This document shows positions 51,271-60,592 of a DNA stretch of 64,000 nt, one piece after another. Origin of the DNA: CAVTRI01 sp963737075 (lineage in GTDB: Bacteria; Actinomycetota; Acidimicrobiia; Acidimicrobiales; Palsa-688); contig CAVTRI010000002.1 of NCBI GenBank assembly GCA_963737075.1, positions 1 through 64,000 of the forward strand. Direction: 5' to 3'. Numbering within the stretch: the stretch's first letter is position 1; the number at the start of each line of letters is the position of its first letter. A model generated the notes under the pieces. The model searched no databases. It was not told the DNA's origin and was given only the letters and a program-made list of their open reading frames with translations. Made by a program: the position numbers and the translations under genes.

Positions 51271-51669
51271 TCAGCCCTTCGTGAGCGTCGCCATCCTTCG
51301 GGCCGCGCAGGCCGCTGAGAGGGCGCCGGCCCGGCCTTGTGATGCGCCGAGCAGCCGCGCGAACGCGTACGGCTGGCTCTTGGAGGCGCGGGCAGCGGGC
51401 GGCGAAGACTTCGGTGTCGAACTCCTCGCAGCGGGCACGCGACGAAACGGCCTCGAGAGGCCCACCATGTCCTCAACCGCCCCGGAAAACCGGTGCCCGG
51501 CCACGCACCAGCCGGCCGCGCACGCAACGGGTCCGTCCGTAGACTCGAGCACGAATCGCTCGACGACCCGGAGACGTTCACCGCAAGACGGGCATCGCAG
51601 GGTCGTCCCTGCCCCGGCTCCTACCCCTTCGATCGGGGAGCCCACACGTGTACTTGTCATGGATGACAC
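51271..51669 (-). CDS. Small zinc-ribbon protein
   Basis: From GTG 51669 (AGGAG site 8 bases upstream) the product has 132 residues. The conserved core is TTLRCPSCGERLRVVERFVL ESTDGPVACAAGWCVAGHRF with two CxxC/Cx..H-like pairs that can bind zinc. After about residue 75 the sequence (RRVPAARSSTPKSSPPAARA SKSQPYAFARLLGASQGRAG) is basic and Ala/Ser-rich and does not look folded, so the C-terminal half could be run-on after a frameshift. Role unknown; it could be a small DNA/RNA-associated protein. Confidence 0.5.
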   Translation of the reverse strand: MSSMTSTRVGSPIEGVGAGAGTTLRCPSCGERLRVVERFVLESTDGPVACAAGWCVAGHRFSGAVEDMVGLSRPFRRVPAARSSTPKSSPPAARASKSQPYAFARLLGASQGRAGALSAACAARRMATLTKG

Positions 51670-51947
51670 CGGTACTTCTCCTTTCCGCCCGTATGTCCCT
51701 CGGGCAGTGTGACACTGTGGCTTGTGGCGCACATCGGGTAATCACCCATTCGTTCACCGATGTCTTTACGGGCAGCCAACGACGCTTTAGACGTATGGAC
51801 GCGACCTTTAGCCAGCTGCTGTCCAAACCGCGCAGATCACATCTCGTCTCCACGCTGACGAGGACTGTCAGGGCGTCAGGGCGTGGCGTTGCCTGGCAGC
51901 GACGGCGAGCGCGGTTCGATTGGGGAGGCCGGTCTTCTGGCTCCCCG

Positions 51948-53381
51948 CTATCCGGTGGGCAACGCCATGTTGACCGGCATCGTGATCTCGAAGCGGCTGC
52001 CTTCGCCGTCGCTGCTGACCGAGACGTGGCCACCGTGCGCGTGCACAAGTTCGGTTACCACAGCCAGGCCGATTCCGCTACCGGAGATGCCGCGTGCCGA
52101 CCGGCTCCGCCAAAATCGCTCGAACACGTGGGGGACGTCCTCGGCCGAAATGCCCGTGCCGTTGTCAGCCACCTGCAGATGTACTTGGCCACCGCGCGGC
52201 TCGAGAGTCACGATAATCCAACCGCCCGGGGGTGTGAACTTGATGGCGTTACTGAGCAGGTTGAGCACGATCTGGTGCAACCGTGCCTCGTCGCCGAGCA
52301 CGCACGCCGGTTCGAGGCGGGTGCTCAGACGTATCCCGCCCGCACGCGCTTGTGGCTGGACGAATTCGACCACCTCCGTCACGACGTCGGCCAACGCCAC
52401 GGGACTTCGCCGCATTGACACCTCGGCGGCGTCCGCTGACGCCAACACCTCGAGATCCGAGACGAGCCGGCCCAGCCGCAGCGTCTTCTCGTGCACCGAC
52501 GACAGCGTCTCCCGGTTAACCGGGCGAACACCATCGAGCATCGCCTCGGTCGAGGCCTGCAGAACGGCCAATGGGGTACGAAGCTCGTGGGCAATGTCGG
52601 CAACCAAGGCTCTCCGGAGCTCGGACTCCCGCTCGAGGGAATCCGCCATGGCGTCGAACGCAGACGCCAGAGACGCGAGCTCGCCAGGGTTGGCGACGGT
52701 CCCGGTTCTGGCCCGCATGTCGCCCGCAGCCAAGGCCCGGATGGCGCGGTTGAGGACAGCCACCGGTCTCGTGATGCGCCTGCCCACGACAACGCCGGCC
52801 AGTAAGGCAAGCAGCGCAGCGCCGATCGCTGTCCACGCAATGGCGTCGAAGAGGTCATGACGAAATTGGGCGTCTGTGGCCCCGATGCCGTTCGGGCCCA
52901 CGCGCACCGCGGCCGTACCGATCCGTTGACTCTCCAGGCGAATCGGAAACAGCTCGTCGGAGCGGAACTGCTCACCGGCCGGCGGGACGGTCGTCGCCAC
53001 GAGCGTCCCCGACTGATCGGTGATCTTGGCCTCGATCCCATGCTGGGCGGCAAGCGTGAGGATGGCATTGATCTCGGTCGGGCGCCAGTAATGGTCGGTG
53101 GCGTAGGAGGCGGCGATGGCAGCGCTCAACGCCTGCCCCAGACCGGCCTCCTGGTCCGCGGACAACGTTGCCACGTCGTCGCGCGCGAACGCCCAGGTGA
53201 CCACCGCGGACAGGACCAAAACGACCAGGGAAACCAACGCGATCGCCGCTGACACCCCACGAGCGATCGGCGAGAAAAATCCACGACCAGCGTGGTCAGA
53301 GTCCGACGCGGCAAAGACGGCGTCGTGCTCATCGCCGCCACCCACTGAAGGCCAGGGCGCCGCCGCTGTCGTCTCAGTCAT
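51948..53381 (-). CDS. Membrane sensor histidine kinase
   Basis: From ATG 53381, overlapping the regulator stop by 8 bases, the product has 477 residues. Two membrane segments (SAAIALVSLVVLVLSAVVTW and AIAWTAIGAALLALLAGVVV) flank a sensor of about 120 residues that includes ITDQSGTLVATTVPP. HAMP follows (GRRITRPVAVLNRAIRALAA), then VADIAHELRTPLAVLQASTE (His box), LNLLSNAIKFTPPGGWIIVT (N box) and GSGIGLAVVTELVHAHGGHV (G box). It is a full BaeS/MprB-like kinase. It pairs with the response regulator before it. The cue and targets are unknown. Confidence 0.92.
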   Translation of the reverse strand: MTETTAAAPWPSVGGGDEHDAVFAASDSDHAGRGFFSPIARGVSAAIALVSLVVLVLSAVVTWAFARDDVATLSADQEAGLGQALSAAIAASYATDHYWRPTEINAILTLAAQHGIEAKITDQSGTLVATTVPPAGEQFRSDELFPIRLESQRIGTAAVRVGPNGIGATDAQFRHDLFDAIAWTAIGAALLALLAGVVVGRRITRPVAVLNRAIRALAAGDMRARTGTVANPGELASLASAFDAMADSLERESELRRALVADIAHELRTPLAVLQASTEAMLDGVRPVNRETLSSVHEKTLRLGRLVSDLEVLASADAAEVSMRRSPVALADVVTEVVEFVQPQARAGGIRLSTRLEPACVLGDEARLHQIVLNLLSNAIKFTPPGGWIIVTLEPRGGQVHLQVADNGTGISAEDVPHVFERFWRSRSARGISGSGIGLAVVTELVHAHGGHVSVSSDGEGSRFEITMPVNMALPTG

Positions 53382-54102
53382 CGCGGCGCAAGCAGAATCG
53401 GTACCCATGGCCGAGCACGGTCTCGATGATTCGAGGACGGCGGGGGTCGGCCTCGACCTTGCGACGCAAGTTCTTGATATGAGTGTCGACCGTCCGCTCG
53501 TAGCCTTCAAAGTCGTAGCCCCTCACCCGGTTGATGAGCTCGAAGCGCGAGCACACCCGTCCAGGAGACGCGGCCAACGCGCGAAGGAGGCTCCACTCGG
53601 TTGGGGTCAGATCGATCGTCGACGCTCGCATGGTCAGCTGATGCTGGCCGACGTCGATGATGACTTCGCCGCGACCGAACGAAAGCCGGTCTTCGAGATA
53701 TCCCCGTGTCTGGCCCCTTCGCAGCACAGCCTGGACCCGCAGGACCAGCTCTCGTGGGCTGAACGGCTTGACCACGTAGTCGTCTGCCCCGAGCTCCAGG
53801 CCCTGGACGCGATCGGCTTCCGCCGACCTGGCGGTCAGGATGATGACCGGAACATCTGAGAAGGTGCGGAGCTCCTGCACCACGTCAGCCCCGGGCACGT
53901 CGGGAAGTCCCAAGTCGAGAATCACGATGTCGGGTTGGCCTCGGCGAGCCAAGGCCAGAGCTTCGGCTCCGTAGCCTGTCGACAAGACCACCGCCCCATC
54001 GCGCTCGAAATAAGACCGCAGGAGCTCCCGCAACTCGATTTCGTCTTCAACGACCAATATGGTCGCTGCGGTCACCAAAGCCTCGGACGCTGCGGCCACC
54101 AT
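53374..54102 (-). CDS. OmpR/PhoB-family response regulator
   Basis: From ATG 54102 (AAGGAAG site) the product has 242 residues. Receiver: ATILVVEDEIELRELLRSYF, DIVILDLGLPDVPGADVVQE (phospho-Asp), VIILTARSAEADRVQGLELG and ADDYVVKPFSPRELVLRVQA. Winged helix: LSFGRGEVIIDVGQHQLTM, IDLTPTEWSLLRALAASPG, RTVDTHIKNLRRKVEADPRR and ETVLGHGYRFCLRRDD. The frame opens upstream to 54210 but this ATG has the ribosome site and gives the usual length. It is translationally coupled to its kinase and transcribed on the minus strand; an SDR gene diverges from it. Confidence 0.93.
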   Translation of the reverse strand: MVAAASEALVTAATILVVEDEIELRELLRSYFERDGAVVLSTGYGAEALALARRGQPDIVILDLGLPDVPGADVVQELRTFSDVPVIILTARSAEADRVQGLELGADDYVVKPFSPRELVLRVQAVLRRGQTRGYLEDRLSFGRGEVIIDVGQHQLTMRASTIDLTPTEWSLLRALAASPGRVCSRFELINRVRGYDFEGYERTVDTHIKNLRRKVEADPRRPRIIETVLGHGYRFCLRRDD

Positions 54103-54292
54103 AGGGTCTTCCTTCACATTCGCCCGTTCGATGGTAGCTAAGGAAGGGCGAGTGATCGACCCTCCGTCCGTTTCAATTTGGCTCGTCGACACCATCTCCA
54201 CGCGATTCACACACGAACCTCACGCTGCCCTCACGCCGTAGCGAGTGAGCCCGGCGTGGCGCCGGTGTCCCTATAGCCTGCATGCTGGGGCG

Positions 54293-55084
54293 GTGCACGA
54301 CGAGCCCGCCACCACGTTTCCCCTCCCCTACGCCAGCACCGATCTGACCGGCCAGGTCGCCCTCGTCACCGGGGCCACCGCCGGGCTCGGCTGGCGCTTC
54401 GCACAGACGCTGGCGAGTGCGGGCGCGTCCGTCGTGGCCGCCAGCAGGCGCGCGGAACTTCTCGATGGCGTGGTCGCGGACATCCGCGCCCAGGGCGGCA
54501 CCGCGATCAGAACGATCCTCGACGTGACCGATCCGGCGTCGATCATCGCAGCCGTCGACGCCGCCGAAGCCGCGTTCGGCACGGTTAGCATTTTGGTGAA
54601 CAACGCCGGCATCCCCGACGCTCAACGTGCCCACAAGATGCCGCTGGAGCTGATCGACCGCGTGCTCGACACCAACTTGCGCGGCCCGTACCTCTTGGCA
54701 ACTGAGGTCGCCCGACGCCTCATCGCCGCCGGCAAACCGGGGCGGATCGTCAACCTTTCCTCCACCGGAGCCTTCACTTACGGCGGAAATGGAGCCGCCC
54801 TTTACTCGATCACCAAGGCAGCTATCAACCGGATGACCGAGGTGCTCGCCGTCGAATGGGTGCGATACGGGATCAATATCAATGCAATCGCCCCGGGGTC
54901 GTTTCGTTCCGAAATGATGGACGGTATGATCGCTCGGGTAGGCGATATCACCAAGGCCTTCCCCCGGCATCGGCTGGGCGACCCCGCGCAGCTCGACAGC
55001 ACCTTGCTCTACCTGGTCGCGCCCTCCTCGGAGTTCGTCACGGGCACGGTCGTCAAGGTCGATGACGGACAGGGACCGCGTTAG
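54293..55084 (+). CDS. SDR family NAD(P)-dependent oxidoreductase
   Basis: From GTG 54293 the product has 263 residues. GQVALVTGATAGLGWRFAQT is the cofactor fold. VSILVNNAGIPDAQRAH carries the NNAG motif. VNLSSTGAFTYGGNGAALYS ITKAAINRMTE carries the catalytic Ser-Tyr-Lys. The C-terminus SEFVTGTVVKVDDGQGPR is typical of FabG-like classical SDRs with an open active site. It probably reduces a keto group or oxidises an alcohol. It converges with the HpaB-family gene by only three bases. The GTG lacks a strong ribosome site. Confidence 0.88.
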   Translation: MHDEPATTFPLPYASTDLTGQVALVTGATAGLGWRFAQTLASAGASVVAASRRAELLDGVVADIRAQGGTAIRTILDVTDPASIIAAVDAAEAAFGTVSILVNNAGIPDAQRAHKMPLELIDRVLDTNLRGPYLLATEVARRLIAAGKPGRIVNLSSTGAFTYGGNGAALYSITKAAINRMTEVLAVEWVRYGININAIAPGSFRSEMMDGMIARVGDITKAFPRHRLGDPAQLDSTLLYLVAPSSEFVTGTVVKVDDGQGPR

Positions 55085-55087
55085 CGG

Positions 55088-56470
55088 CTACTCCTCGGGC
55101 CGCCCCATGACGGCCGCCGTCGCCAGCGCCTTGGCGGCGTCGAGGTCGTAGTGGCGGCGAGTCACGATCCGCTGGGCATACAGGCCGCCACCGGCCTGGA
55201 TGTTGGTCACCTGCCGCCAGCCGCCATAGGCGTCGGCCGTCATATCCCGAATGGTGTGGAACAGCCGGGCGCGCCACTCGCCCTCGACCCCGTCCATGGT
55301 CTTCAGGTACTTGCGCAGCGCCGGTCCGACCTCAGCATTCTCGATGTCGGCCACGCTCGGAGCCGTGAGAACCGAGCCTCCGGCGATGTCGTGCAGGTGC
55401 CGGACCATCAGCGCGTAGTTGGCCGCCCCGTGGTACTTGCCGGCATTGGTGTACAGCTCGTCGGGAAATGCCGCCCCGTGCGCACCCACCTTGCAGTTGC
55501 TGATGGCCGCCTCCAGCGCGGCCCGCACCAACGTGGCGTGGATGATCATCTCCGCGATCTTTTCCTTAATGTGCGCCACGCCGGCCAGGCCGTTGGCTTC
55601 GGCGATCAGCTGGGCCAAGCCGACCATCAGGTCGGCGTCATCGGCCATGCTCGACAGGCCGCCGAGCCGCTCCCACAGGCCGAGCGAGTGGGCGAACACC
55701 GCGGCGTGCGCGGTGATGCCGTCCAGGACGACGCGCTCGGTCGGCACGAACACGTCGTCGAAGATGACGAACCCCTCTGGGTAGTGGTTGGCCGCTGACA
55801 CCGGGAACGTCCTGACGTCGTCGTGGCGGGGCGCGTACGTGGTGTCGACGATCCTCACCCCGTTTGCGTTCACCGGCACCAGGCAGGCGATGGCGTAGTC
55901 CTCCTCGCCTGGCTTCATGGCCTTCGTCGGGATGGTCATCAGGTCGTGGCCCAACGACGCCCCGGTGATGTGCAGCTTCGCCCCCCGGATGACGACGCCG
56001 TCGCGGCCCCGGTCAACGACCCGGACGTACGCGTCGGGATCGTCCTGCTTCGACGGCGGCCGGCTGCGGTCCCCTTTAGCGTCGGTGATGCACTGGGTGA
56101 TGCGAATGTCTCGCCGGCGAGCATCGTCCACATAGCCCTGGATTCGCTCGACCGCCTCGGGCGCCACGTCGCTCAACTGCCCCGCCGCCGTGGTGAGCGT
56201 CATGATTGACGTGTAGGTGACGTGCGCCATCATCCCCGAGGCGTGCAGCACCGGGATCTGGTCTCGCAGCTCCTGCGCGGAACGCGGGATGGCCGTCAGC
56301 GGGCTGCGAGCGTTCGTGTCGGCTGACCAGAGTCGGTCATAGTCGGCCGCGACCCGGTCGACGCAGTTGCCGAGCACGGGATGGTCGGGCAGGTCCTTCA
56401 CCCGCTCTCCTTCGAAGAAGATCGCCCGCCCATCGCGGAGGGACTCGCGGTACTGCTCGCCGTTCATCAT
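55088..56470 (-). CDS. HpaB/4-hydroxyphenylacetate 3-hydroxylase family protein
   Basis: A 460-residue flavoprotein: YRESLRDGRAIFFEGERVKD, MMAHVTYTSIMTLTTAAGQL, QCITDAKGDRSRPPSKQDDP, GVVIRGAKLHITGASLGHDL, VPVNANGVRIVDTTYAPRHD and FVIFDDVFVPTERVVLDG. The ITDAKGDR and GVVIRGAKxHxTGA motifs are common to the HpaB flavin monooxygenase and 4-hydroxybutyryl-CoA dehydratase families. The Cys ligands that hold the [4Fe-4S] cluster in the dehydratase do not appear in their places, which favours the monooxygenase branch. It would use FADH2 to hydroxylate a phenolic or similar substrate; the reductase partner is not nearby. It diverges from the relaxase gene. Confidence 0.88.
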   Translation of the reverse strand: MMNGEQYRESLRDGRAIFFEGERVKDLPDHPVLGNCVDRVAADYDRLWSADTNARSPLTAIPRSAQELRDQIPVLHASGMMAHVTYTSIMTLTTAAGQLSDVAPEAVERIQGYVDDARRRDIRITQCITDAKGDRSRPPSKQDDPDAYVRVVDRGRDGVVIRGAKLHITGASLGHDLMTIPTKAMKPGEEDYAIACLVPVNANGVRIVDTTYAPRHDDVRTFPVSAANHYPEGFVIFDDVFVPTERVVLDGITAHAAVFAHSLGLWERLGGLSSMADDADLMVGLAQLIAEANGLAGVAHIKEKIAEMIIHATLVRAALEAAISNCKVGAHGAAFPDELYTNAGKYHGAANYALMVRHLHDIAGGSVLTAPSVADIENAEVGPALRKYLKTMDGVEGEWRARLFHTIRDMTADAYGGWRQVTNIQAGGGLYAQRIVTRRHYDLDAAKALATAAVMGRPEE

Positions 56471-56537
56471 GCAGTGATCATAGCGCTCGGCGCTTTCATG
56501 CTATTCTATGATTTCCTATGTTGAGAAGGGCGAGAGC

Positions 56538-58694
56538 GTGCTTGTCGTCCGGGGCATCAACCCGTCACAGGCGGGCTACTACTGGCATGACCCGGGCGAG
56601 CCTCGCTGGCTCGGCACCGGTATGACCGCACTGCGCGACCAACCGATCCTGGACCCGCGATCGCTGCGCGCCCTGCTCGACGGGATCGACCCGAGCACCG
56701 GTGAGGTGTTGGCGCCCCGTCGCCCCCACCGGCGTGCCGGCTGGGATCTCATCTTCGCAGCCCCCAAGTCGGTGTCGCTGGTGGCGGCGCTGGCGCCCGC
56801 TGCCGACGCAGATGCCGTCGTCGGCGCTCATGCGGCCGCCGTCGAAGGCGCGGTCGCCTTCTTGGAGCAGCGGGCGGCGTGGGCCCAGCGGGGCAGGCGC
56901 GGGTCCGACCGCGGTGAGGTCGACGGCGTGGTCGCGGCGGCATTCACGCACACCGCGAGCGATGCCGGCGACCCGCACCTGCACGCGCACGTGGTGGTGG
57001 CCAATCTGGCCCCCGCACCCGACGGGCGATGGACGGCCCTGGCGGACGATGCGCTGTGGCCCGCCCAGCAGGCCATCGGCGCCGTCTACCAGCTCGGGCT
57101 CCGGTACCACCTCGGCCGCCTCGGCCTGGCCTTCTCCTGGACCGGACTATCGGGCGGCGCGGCGAACATCTCCGGCGTGCCGGACCAGGCGATCCGGGCC
57201 GCCAGCAGGCGGCAACGTGCCATCGTCGCCGACCGAGGCTCGCAAGAGTTGTCCGCCGCTGCCCGCCAGGTGGCCGCCCACCGGATTGCGGGCGGCCGGG
57301 AGACTGACCGCGAATGGCGGCCGCGGGCTGCAGCCGCCGGCTTCGGACCAGTCGAGGCGGCGGCGCTGACCGCAGAAGCGCGACAGCGGGCCCTTCTGCC
57401 CCGCCGTGAATCGGGCCCGGACGCACGTGCCGTCGAGGCGTGGCTCGCCGAACGGAGCTCAACGTTCGGCCCTCTTCGAGTGGTCGTGGCCGTCGCCGCC
57501 ACGACACCCGCGGGCATGCACGCGACCGGTGTCGCGACGTGGGCCGACCACTTCTGCGCGGCCGCCATCCAGGCTCCTGGCCGGCGAGTCACCAGCGAAC
57601 GCGCCGTGACCGAGGACCGTGCCGTCCTTCACGTGTTGCGCACGCGAACCGGCCAGGGTCTTGCCGCCGCCGCGGTCGAGACTGTCCCTGTCGCGCATCC
57701 TGGCGTCGCCGCACTCGCCTGCGCCGGGCGAGGCATCGAGGTGCTGCGTGCGCCCCCGACCCGGGACGGACCGCTCGTCGCCCAGGCGGCCATCATCGAC
57801 GCCGCCCGGGCCGCGTGGCAAGCGTCCGGGTATCGGGTCGCCATCCTCTCCCCCAGTGCTCGCGCCGCGGCGCGCTGGCAGGCACTCACCGGCCTCAACG
57901 CCTGGAAGCCCGGTCCCTATCCCCCCGACGTCCTGATCATCGACCGCGCCGACCGGATGACCTCCCGCCAGCTGGCGGAGGTGGCCGGCGTCGCGCGCCG
58001 CGGCGCCGCAAAGCTGGTCCTCGTCGAGGGGGGCAGCCTGTCACCGGCCCATCACCCCACCTCGATGGTCTTCGCCGCGCTCGCCGCGGAGGCGCCCGCA
58101 CTCGACCTGGTCGTCGACGGTCCGCGGGCGACGCGCAGCGTCGGCATGTTGACGTCCGCCACCCAACTTCACGGCGCCATCGAGGCGGCCGTCGAACGGT
58201 GGGCGGCCGAACGGGCCGCCGGCCGGCAACCGATCCTCGTCGGGCTCGGCCCGGCCGAGGCCGGCGCGCTCAACGCCAGCGCACGAGCCCGTGTGGGCCG
58301 GTCGGGGCAGCTGGACGGCCCCGTCCTGGAAGCCCATGGCCGCGCCTACCAGGCCGGCGACCGGGTCCTGGCGCTTCGGCAGGGCGCGGGCCGTGCCGGC
58401 GCGGTCGGAACGGTCCGGGAGGTCGATCCCGGTCGCCGGACCATGACCATCGGCTGGGACGGCGGGCCGCCAGCCGTGGTCGATCGCTTCGCGGCGAGGC
58501 GGATCGCCCACGGCTATGCCACGACCCCCGGATACCTGGGTCGAATCCCGGGACCGGTTATCGCCCTCGGTGACACCCGGCTCCTCGGGGCCCAGAAGGC
58601 CCGGGTGGTCGAAGCGGTCGTCATCGCGCCCGCGCTCCGACGCACCCGCGACGTCGAGCTGCACCGGACACCAGCCCGCGGGTTCGAGTTGTGA
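56538..58694 (+). CDS. MobF-family relaxase with a degenerate helicase domain
   Basis: From GTG 56538 the product has 718 residues (an ATG at 56508 is an alternative). The N-terminal TrwC domain includes VLVVRGINPSQAGYYWHD with the catalytic Tyr pair, GWDLIFAAPKSVSLVAALAP, and the histidine triad GDPHLHAHVVVANLAPAP. It nicks and binds transfer DNA. The C-terminal half follows the RecD/TraI helicase pattern (RAAWQASGYRVAILSPSARA, ARRGAAKLVLVEGGSLSP), but Walker A is absent (VLRAPPTRDGPLVAQ where GxxGxGKT is expected) and Walker B is LIIDRADRMT. The helicase is therefore probably dead. No T4SS or coupling protein is near, and metabolic genes flank it, so it may be a domesticated orphan. Confidence 0.83.
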   Translation: MLVVRGINPSQAGYYWHDPGEPRWLGTGMTALRDQPILDPRSLRALLDGIDPSTGEVLAPRRPHRRAGWDLIFAAPKSVSLVAALAPAADADAVVGAHAAAVEGAVAFLEQRAAWAQRGRRGSDRGEVDGVVAAAFTHTASDAGDPHLHAHVVVANLAPAPDGRWTALADDALWPAQQAIGAVYQLGLRYHLGRLGLAFSWTGLSGGAANISGVPDQAIRAASRRQRAIVADRGSQELSAAARQVAAHRIAGGRETDREWRPRAAAAGFGPVEAAALTAEARQRALLPRRESGPDARAVEAWLAERSSTFGPLRVVVAVAATTPAGMHATGVATWADHFCAAAIQAPGRRVTSERAVTEDRAVLHVLRTRTGQGLAAAAVETVPVAHPGVAALACAGRGIEVLRAPPTRDGPLVAQAAIIDAARAAWQASGYRVAILSPSARAAARWQALTGLNAWKPGPYPPDVLIIDRADRMTSRQLAEVAGVARRGAAKLVLVEGGSLSPAHHPTSMVFAALAAEAPALDLVVDGPRATRSVGMLTSATQLHGAIEAAVERWAAERAAGRQPILVGLGPAEAGALNASARARVGRSGQLDGPVLEAHGRAYQAGDRVLALRQGAGRAGAVGTVREVDPGRRTMTIGWDGGPPAVVDRFAARRIAHGYATTPGYLGRIPGPVIALGDTRLLGAQKARVVEAVVIAPALRRTRDVELHRTPARGFEL

Positions 58695-58702
58695 CCGCCC
58701 TG

Positions 58703-60511
58703 CTAGCGGAAGCGGAGCACGAGCAGCGCGATGTCGTCTGAGACGCGGACGTCGGTCGTCATCGAGGCCACGAGATGATCGCACAAGGCCTCGGCGTCGA
58801 GCCCCGCCCCCGCGCCTGCCGAGTCCGCCAGCATCTGCATTCCCTCGCTGATCGGCGCCCGGCGGCGCTCGATCAGCCCGTCTGTCAAGAGGACGAGTGT
58901 CTCGCCGGCGCTGACCTGCAGCACGCCGTTTTCGAACTCGACGGCCAAGCCGGTGCCGAGCGGCGGACCCGCCGGGATCTCGTCCAGCCAGCGCACGCGA
59001 CCGTCGATGCTGAGAAGCAGCGCCGGCAGGTGCCCGGCCCGGGCCATCTCGAGCCGGCCCGTGGTGCGGTCGTAGTTGGCCTCCAGGGCGGTGGTCATGT
59101 GAAGCATCTCCACGTGCCGCAGCAACAGGTCAGCTCGGGCGAGACATTCGGCCGGCGAGTGCCCCTCCACGGCGTACGCCCGGATGGTGTTGCGGATCCT
59201 CGACATCACGCTGGCCGCCGTCAGGTCGTGGCCCATGGCGTCGCCGACGCTCACCACGAGGCGGCCGTCGGGGATTTCCATCACGTCGTACCAGTCGCCG
59301 CCGATCTCCAGATGTTCACTGGCGGGAACGTAGCGGGCGGCGATGTCCACCCCCTCGACCTCGGGGATCGCCGTCGGCAGCAGCGCCCGCTGGAGCCGCA
59401 GCCCAAGCAGGTGCTCAGCTTCGTACAGCCGGGCGGAGTCGAGCGCGATCGCACCGTGGCCAGCGATCCCGGCGGCTACCCGTTCGGCTCGTTCGCCGAA
59501 GACGCCCACCTGGCTGTGCCCGAAGTACAGGCCGCCGATCACCTCGCCGTGGCGTGAGATGACCGGCACCGCCAGGTAGCTGCGCACCGGCGGGTGGCCG
59601 ACCGGCATCCCGTAGTAGGGCGGGTTCTGCCCGTACCGGGAATCCGCCGTGATGTCGTCGGAACGTACGATCCCCGTCCCCTCGAACGTGGGTGCGAAAA
59701 CCGGTGTCGACCGCGGCATCGGAAAGCGCTCGAACGGCTCCCGGGGCGCCCCGGATAGCGCCCAGCTGGTGTACTGGTGTCCCGGCTCGGCGAACGCGTT
59801 GTAGAAAAACACCCCGAACTCCGCCCCGGTCAGTTGGGTGGCGGCGTCGGCCACCGTCTGGGCAACCGCCGCCAGCTGGTGCTCCTGGGCGATGACCGTC
59901 CCGATCCGGTAGAGGGTGTCGACGATCTCGCCTTCTCGGCGCAGCCAGGCGTCGACCCGCAGCCGCCGGATGCCGAGCGCCAGCGAGTCCGCGAGCGAGG
60001 CCAGGATGTCCAGGCTGTCATCTCCCAGGGCTTGGCGGGAAAACAACCCGAGCACGCCCACGACCTCACCCGACACGATTAGGGGGAACCCGGCGAACGA
60101 CACCAATCGTTCGCGCACCGCCCATGCCGCGTCGCTGATGGCCGGGTCGTGAGTCACGTCGTTGGTCACATATCGCGTGCGCTCGGCGGCGATACGTCCG
60201 ATTTTCAGCGACCCGACAGGGATGCGGCTGTGCGGGCCGTCCAGATGCGTGTACTGACCGGCGGATGCTTGCAGGCTCAGGACACGGCGGCCTTCGTCCA
60301 TGGTCCACACGCGGGCGAACGCAGCACCCAACCAACGGACGATCGCCTCCGCACAGGCGTTGAGCATGTCGGGCAGGCTCAGAGCGCCGGCCAGTGCCTT
60401 GGACATGTCGCGCAGCAGCCCGAGCGTCTGTTCCGACGACAGCGGCAGAGTGGGGGCGTGCTCGACCACGCGCGCTCCCCCTTCCGATCGCTCGGAACCC
60501 AACCCCCTCAT
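58703..60511 (-). CDS. GAF-GAF-PP2C (SpoIIE-like) phosphatase
   Basis: A 602-residue cytosolic signalling protein. Residues about 30-190 form a GAF domain (MSKALAGALSLPDMLNACAE, RERLVSFAGFPLIVSGEVVG, VLGLFSRQ), and 200-370 a second GAF (VAQTVADAATQLTGAEFGVF, VRSYLAVPVISRHGEVIGGL, YFGHSQVGVFGERAERVAAG). The C-terminal PP2C-like SpoIIE domain has IAARYVPASEHLEIGGDWYD, VVSVGDAMGHDLTAASVMSR, ARAGHLPALLLSI and LLTDGLIERRRA, with the metal-binding GDAMGHD. Such proteins dephosphorylate anti-anti-sigma factors to switch on stress sigma factors. No RsbV/RsbW partner is in view. It ends 8 bases from the relaxase stop. Confidence 0.92.
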   Translation of the reverse strand: MRGLGSERSEGGARVVEHAPTLPLSSEQTLGLLRDMSKALAGALSLPDMLNACAEAIVRWLGAAFARVWTMDEGRRVLSLQASAGQYTHLDGPHSRIPVGSLKIGRIAAERTRYVTNDVTHDPAISDAAWAVRERLVSFAGFPLIVSGEVVGVLGLFSRQALGDDSLDILASLADSLALGIRRLRVDAWLRREGEIVDTLYRIGTVIAQEHQLAAVAQTVADAATQLTGAEFGVFFYNAFAEPGHQYTSWALSGAPREPFERFPMPRSTPVFAPTFEGTGIVRSDDITADSRYGQNPPYYGMPVGHPPVRSYLAVPVISRHGEVIGGLYFGHSQVGVFGERAERVAAGIAGHGAIALDSARLYEAEHLLGLRLQRALLPTAIPEVEGVDIAARYVPASEHLEIGGDWYDVMEIPDGRLVVSVGDAMGHDLTAASVMSRIRNTIRAYAVEGHSPAECLARADLLLRHVEMLHMTTALEANYDRTTGRLEMARAGHLPALLLSIDGRVRWLDEIPAGPPLGTGLAVEFENGVLQVSAGETLVLLTDGLIERRRAPISEGMQMLADSAGAGAGLDAEALCDHLVASMTTDVRVSDDIALLVLRFR

Positions 60512-60592
60512 ATCGCCATCATGCCAAGCCTGTGACGCAACAATCGCTTCTTTGCGTCCTGACTGCCTCTGCCGGCGCCGCGAGGCTCAGGG

